This document shows positions 61,706 to 64,000 of a stretch of DNA of 64,000 bases, piece by piece. A program made the position numbers and the translations under genes. The first letter of the stretch is position 1; every line of letters begins with the position of its first letter. The notes under the pieces are model-generated. The model saw only the letters and a list, made by a program, of their open reading frames with translations. It did no database searches and had not been told where the DNA came from. Source of the stretch: Pseudomonas campi (GTDB lineage Bacteria > Pseudomonadota > Gammaproteobacteria > Pseudomonadales > Pseudomonadaceae); contig NZ_CP053697.2 in assembly GCF_013200955.2 (NCBI RefSeq), forward strand, positions 3,410,001 to 3,474,000. Reading direction: 5' to 3'.

Positions 61706-64000
61706 ATGGCTTTTACAGATCCCTTTATCCGTCGTCCGGTACTGGCCACCGTGGTCAGCCTGCTGATCATCCTGCTGGGCTTCCAGGCCTTCAGCAAACT
61801 GGTGATCCGCCAGTACCCGCAGATGGAAAACGCCCTGATCACGGTGGCCACCGCCTACCCCGGGGCGAATGCCGAGACCATTCAGGGCTACATCACCCAG
61901 CCGCTGCAGCAGAGCCTGGCCAGTGCCGAAGGCATCGACTACATGACCTCGTCGAGCCAGCAGAACCTCTCGGTGATTTCCATCTACGCGCGCATCGGCG
62001 CCGACAGCGACCGCCTGTTCACCGAGCTGCTGGCCAAGGCCGGCGAGGTGAAGAACCAGCTGCCGCAGGATGCCGAAGACCCGGTGTTGTCCAAGGAAGC
62101 AGCCGACTCGACTGCGCTGATGTACGTCAGCTTCTACAGCGAGCAACTGTCCAACCCGCAGATCACCGACTACCTGTCGCGGGTCATCCAGCCCAAGCTG
62201 GCGACCCTGCCGGGCATGGCTGAAGCGGAAATCCTCGGCAACCAGGTGTTCGCCATGCGCCTGTGGCTGGACCCGGTGAAGATGGCCGCCTATGGCGTCA
62301 CCGCCGGCGAGTTCAGCGAGGCCGTGCGCCAGTACAACTTCCTCGCCGCCGCCGGCGAAGTGAAGGGCCAGTACGTGGTCACCAGCATCAATGCCAGCAC
62401 CGACCTGAAGACCCCGGAAGCCTTCGGCGCCATCCCGCTGAAGACCGTCGGCGACACCCGCGTGCTGGTACGTGACGTGGCCCGGGTGGAAATGGGCGCG
62501 GCCAACTACGACTCGATCAGCTCGTTCGACGGCACACCCTCGGTGTACATCGCCATCAAGGGTACGCCCAGCGCCAACCCGCTGGACGTGATCAAGCACG
62601 TGCGCGCCCTCCTCCCGGAGCTGGAAGCGCAACTGCCGCCGAACCTGAAAGTCTCCATCGCCTACGACGCCACCCGCTTCATCCAGGCGTCCATCGACGA
62701 GGTGGTGATAACCCTGATCGAGGCGGTGCTGATCGTCATCGTCGTGGTCTTCCTGTTCCTCGGCGCGTTCCGCTCGGTGCTGATCCCGGTGATCACCATT
62801 CCGCTGTCGATGATCGGCGTGCTGTTCTTCATGCAGCTGATGGGCTACTCGATCAACCTGCTGACCCTGCTGGCCATGGTCCTGGCCATCGGCCTGGTGG
62901 TGGACGATGCAATCGTCGTGGTGGAAAATATCCACCGCCATATCGAGGAAGGTAAAACGCCCTTCGACGCGGCCATCGAAGGGGCTCGGGAGATCGCCGT
63001 GCCGGTGGTCTCGATGACCATCACCCTGGCGGCGGTGTATGCCCCGATCGGCTTCCTCGAAGGCCTCACCGGGGCGCTGTTCAAGGAGTTCGCCCTGACC
63101 CTGGCCGGCGCGGTGATCATCTCCGGCATCGTCGCCCTGACCCTGTCGCCGATGATGTGCGCCAAGCTGCTGCGCCACGAGGAGAACCCCTCGGGCCTGG
63201 CGCACAAGCTCGATCAGATCTTCGACAAGCTCAAGCGTCGCTATCAGGACGCCCTGCACGGCACCCTCAACACCCGCCCGGTGGTGCTGGTGTTCGCGCT
63301 GATCGTCATGGGCCTGATCCCGGTGCTGCTCAAGTTCAGCCACAGCGAGCTGGCGCCAGAAGAAGACCAGGGCATCGTGTTCCTCTTCGCCAACGCGCCG
63401 CAGCCGACCAACCTGAACTACCTGAATGCCTATACCGACGAGTTCGTGGAGATCTTCAAGAGCTTCCCCGAGTACTACTCGTCGTTCCAGATCAACGGCT
63501 TCGATGGCGTGCAAGCGGGTATCGGCGGCTTCCTGCTGACCCCCTGGGACGAGCGCGAGCGCACGCAGATGGAGCTGCTACCGGAAGTCCAGGCCAGGCT
63601 CAATGCCATCCCCGGCCTGCAGATCTTCGGTTTCAACCTGCCATCGCTGCCGGGCACCGGCCAGGGCCTGCCGTTCCAGTTCGTGATCAACACGCCGAAC
63701 GACTACGAGTCGCTCTTGCAGGTGGCCGACCGGGTCAAGGCGCGGGCCATGGAGTCGGGCAAGTTCGCCTTCCTCAACGTCGACCTGGCCTTCGACAAGC
63801 CGGAAGTGGTGGTCGCTATCGACCGCGAGAAGGCCGCACAGATGGGCGTGTCGATGCAGGACCTGGGGCTGACCCTGGCCACCCTGCTTGGTGAAGGCGA
63901 GATCAACCGCTTCACCATCGACGGCCGCAGCTACAAGGTGATCGCCCAGGTCGAGCGCGCCTACCGTGACAATCCGGGCTGGCTGAGCAGCTACTACGTG
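61706..64000 (+). CDS. RND multidrug efflux pump, inner-membrane subunit (MexW-like, partial)
   Basis: The first 765 residues are in the window; the frame is open at base 64000 and about 250 residues are missing. It starts MAFTDPFIRRPVLATVVSLL. The proton-relay motif GLVVDDAIVVVENIH and the KRRYQ linker between the two halves are seen, as is the periplasmic porter region. It exports drugs with proton influx. AGGAG lies before the ATG. The substrate range is unknown; MexW/MdtBC-like by sequence impression. Confidence 0.93.
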   Translation, partial: MAFTDPFIRRPVLATVVSLLIILLGFQAFSKLVIRQYPQMENALITVATAYPGANAETIQGYITQPLQQSLASAEGIDYMTSSSQQNLSVISIYARIGADSDRLFTELLAKAGEVKNQLPQDAEDPVLSKEAADSTALMYVSFYSEQLSNPQITDYLSRVIQPKLATLPGMAEAEILGNQVFAMRLWLDPVKMAAYGVTAGEFSEAVRQYNFLAAAGEVKGQYVVTSINASTDLKTPEAFGAIPLKTVGDTRVLVRDVARVEMGAANYDSISSFDGTPSVYIAIKGTPSANPLDVIKHVRALLPELEAQLPPNLKVSIAYDATRFIQASIDEVVITLIEAVLIVIVVVFLFLGAFRSVLIPVITIPLSMIGVLFFMQLMGYSINLLTLLAMVLAIGLVVDDAIVVVENIHRHIEEGKTPFDAAIEGAREIAVPVVSMTITLAAVYAPIGFLEGLTGALFKEFALTLAGAVIISGIVALTLSPMMCAKLLRHEENPSGLAHKLDQIFDKLKRRYQDALHGTLNTRPVVLVFALIVMGLIPVLLKFSHSELAPEEDQGIVFLFANAPQPTNLNYLNAYTDEFVEIFKSFPEYYSSFQINGFDGVQAGIGGFLLTPWDERERTQMELLPEVQARLNAIPGLQIFGFNLPSLPGTGQGLPFQFVINTPNDYESLLQVADRVKARAMESGKFAFLNVDLAFDKPEVVVAIDREKAAQMGVSMQDLGLTLATLLGEGEINRFTIDGRSYKVIAQVERAYRDNPGWLSSYYV

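Noticed and set aside
61613..63514. A 633-residue open frame opposite the RND pump gene
   Set aside because: His/Gln/Asp-rich shadow of the conserved transporter; no ribosome site or motif.

Overview
This GC-rich window comes from a Pseudomonas chromosome (Gammaproteobacteria). The evidence is a dense run of housekeeping genes in an order that, from memory, follows the P. aeruginosa purL-guaBA-leuA-der-isc-secDF-tgt-queA region, together with typical Pseudomonas GTAG/REP repeats and an OhrR/Ohr pair. No prophage, CRISPR array, rRNA or complete insertion sequence was seen.

Layout. 1-5.2 kb: a partial CoA-type Nudix hydrolase, a zinc-ribbon Nudix hydrolase, a DUF2789 protein, a DUF6929-like protein, an L,D-transpeptidase, ohrR and ohr (organic peroxide defence), a YqfO-like protein and a CDGSH iron-sulfur protein. 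5.2-16.4 kb: purL diverging from mltF, then tadA, a Tat-exported multicopper oxidase, a DUF1326/DUF2182 pair and guaA. 16.7-26.4 kb: guaB, a zinc-motif unknown, xseA, an M23 peptidase with a REPIN inside its signal peptide, a leader peptide plus leuA, a solute-binding protein, an omega-amidase and a methionine-type aminotransferase. 26.5-35.4 kb: one long minus-strand run, rlmN-pilF-rodZ-ispG-hisS-yfgM-bamB-der. 35.4-41.5 kb: ndk, then the complete iscR-iscS-iscU-iscA-hscB-hscA-fdx-iscX operon with an IscR-type site. 41.6-50.4 kb: trmJ-cysE, suhB, a glycine-zipper protein, and queA-tgt-yajC-secD-secF. 50.5-53.2 kb: tRNA-Leu(CAA), a cold-shock protein, an RDD protein, and a LemA/GIDE pair. 53.4-58.5 kb: an imelysin island (icmP, di-heme oxidoreductase, degenerate imelysin, DUF1513). 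58.7-64 kb: a chemoreceptor with a structured leader, then an RND efflux operon that runs off the end.

The most unusual signal is a family of five roughly 200-225 bp palindromic elements (4187, 10825, 13101, 16494 and 21329). Each starts inside the stop codon of the neighbouring gene, and all five have the same orientation relative to that gene. Two shorter REP-type repeats also supply a TAG stop codon to the adjacent gene. Other notable items are the REPIN coding for 22 in-frame residues of a signal peptide, the chemoreceptor leader with mutually exclusive hairpins, a leucine-rich leader peptide before leuA, a perfect operator-like palindrome before the efflux operon, and a GIDE-like protein carrying an EF-hand beside LemA.
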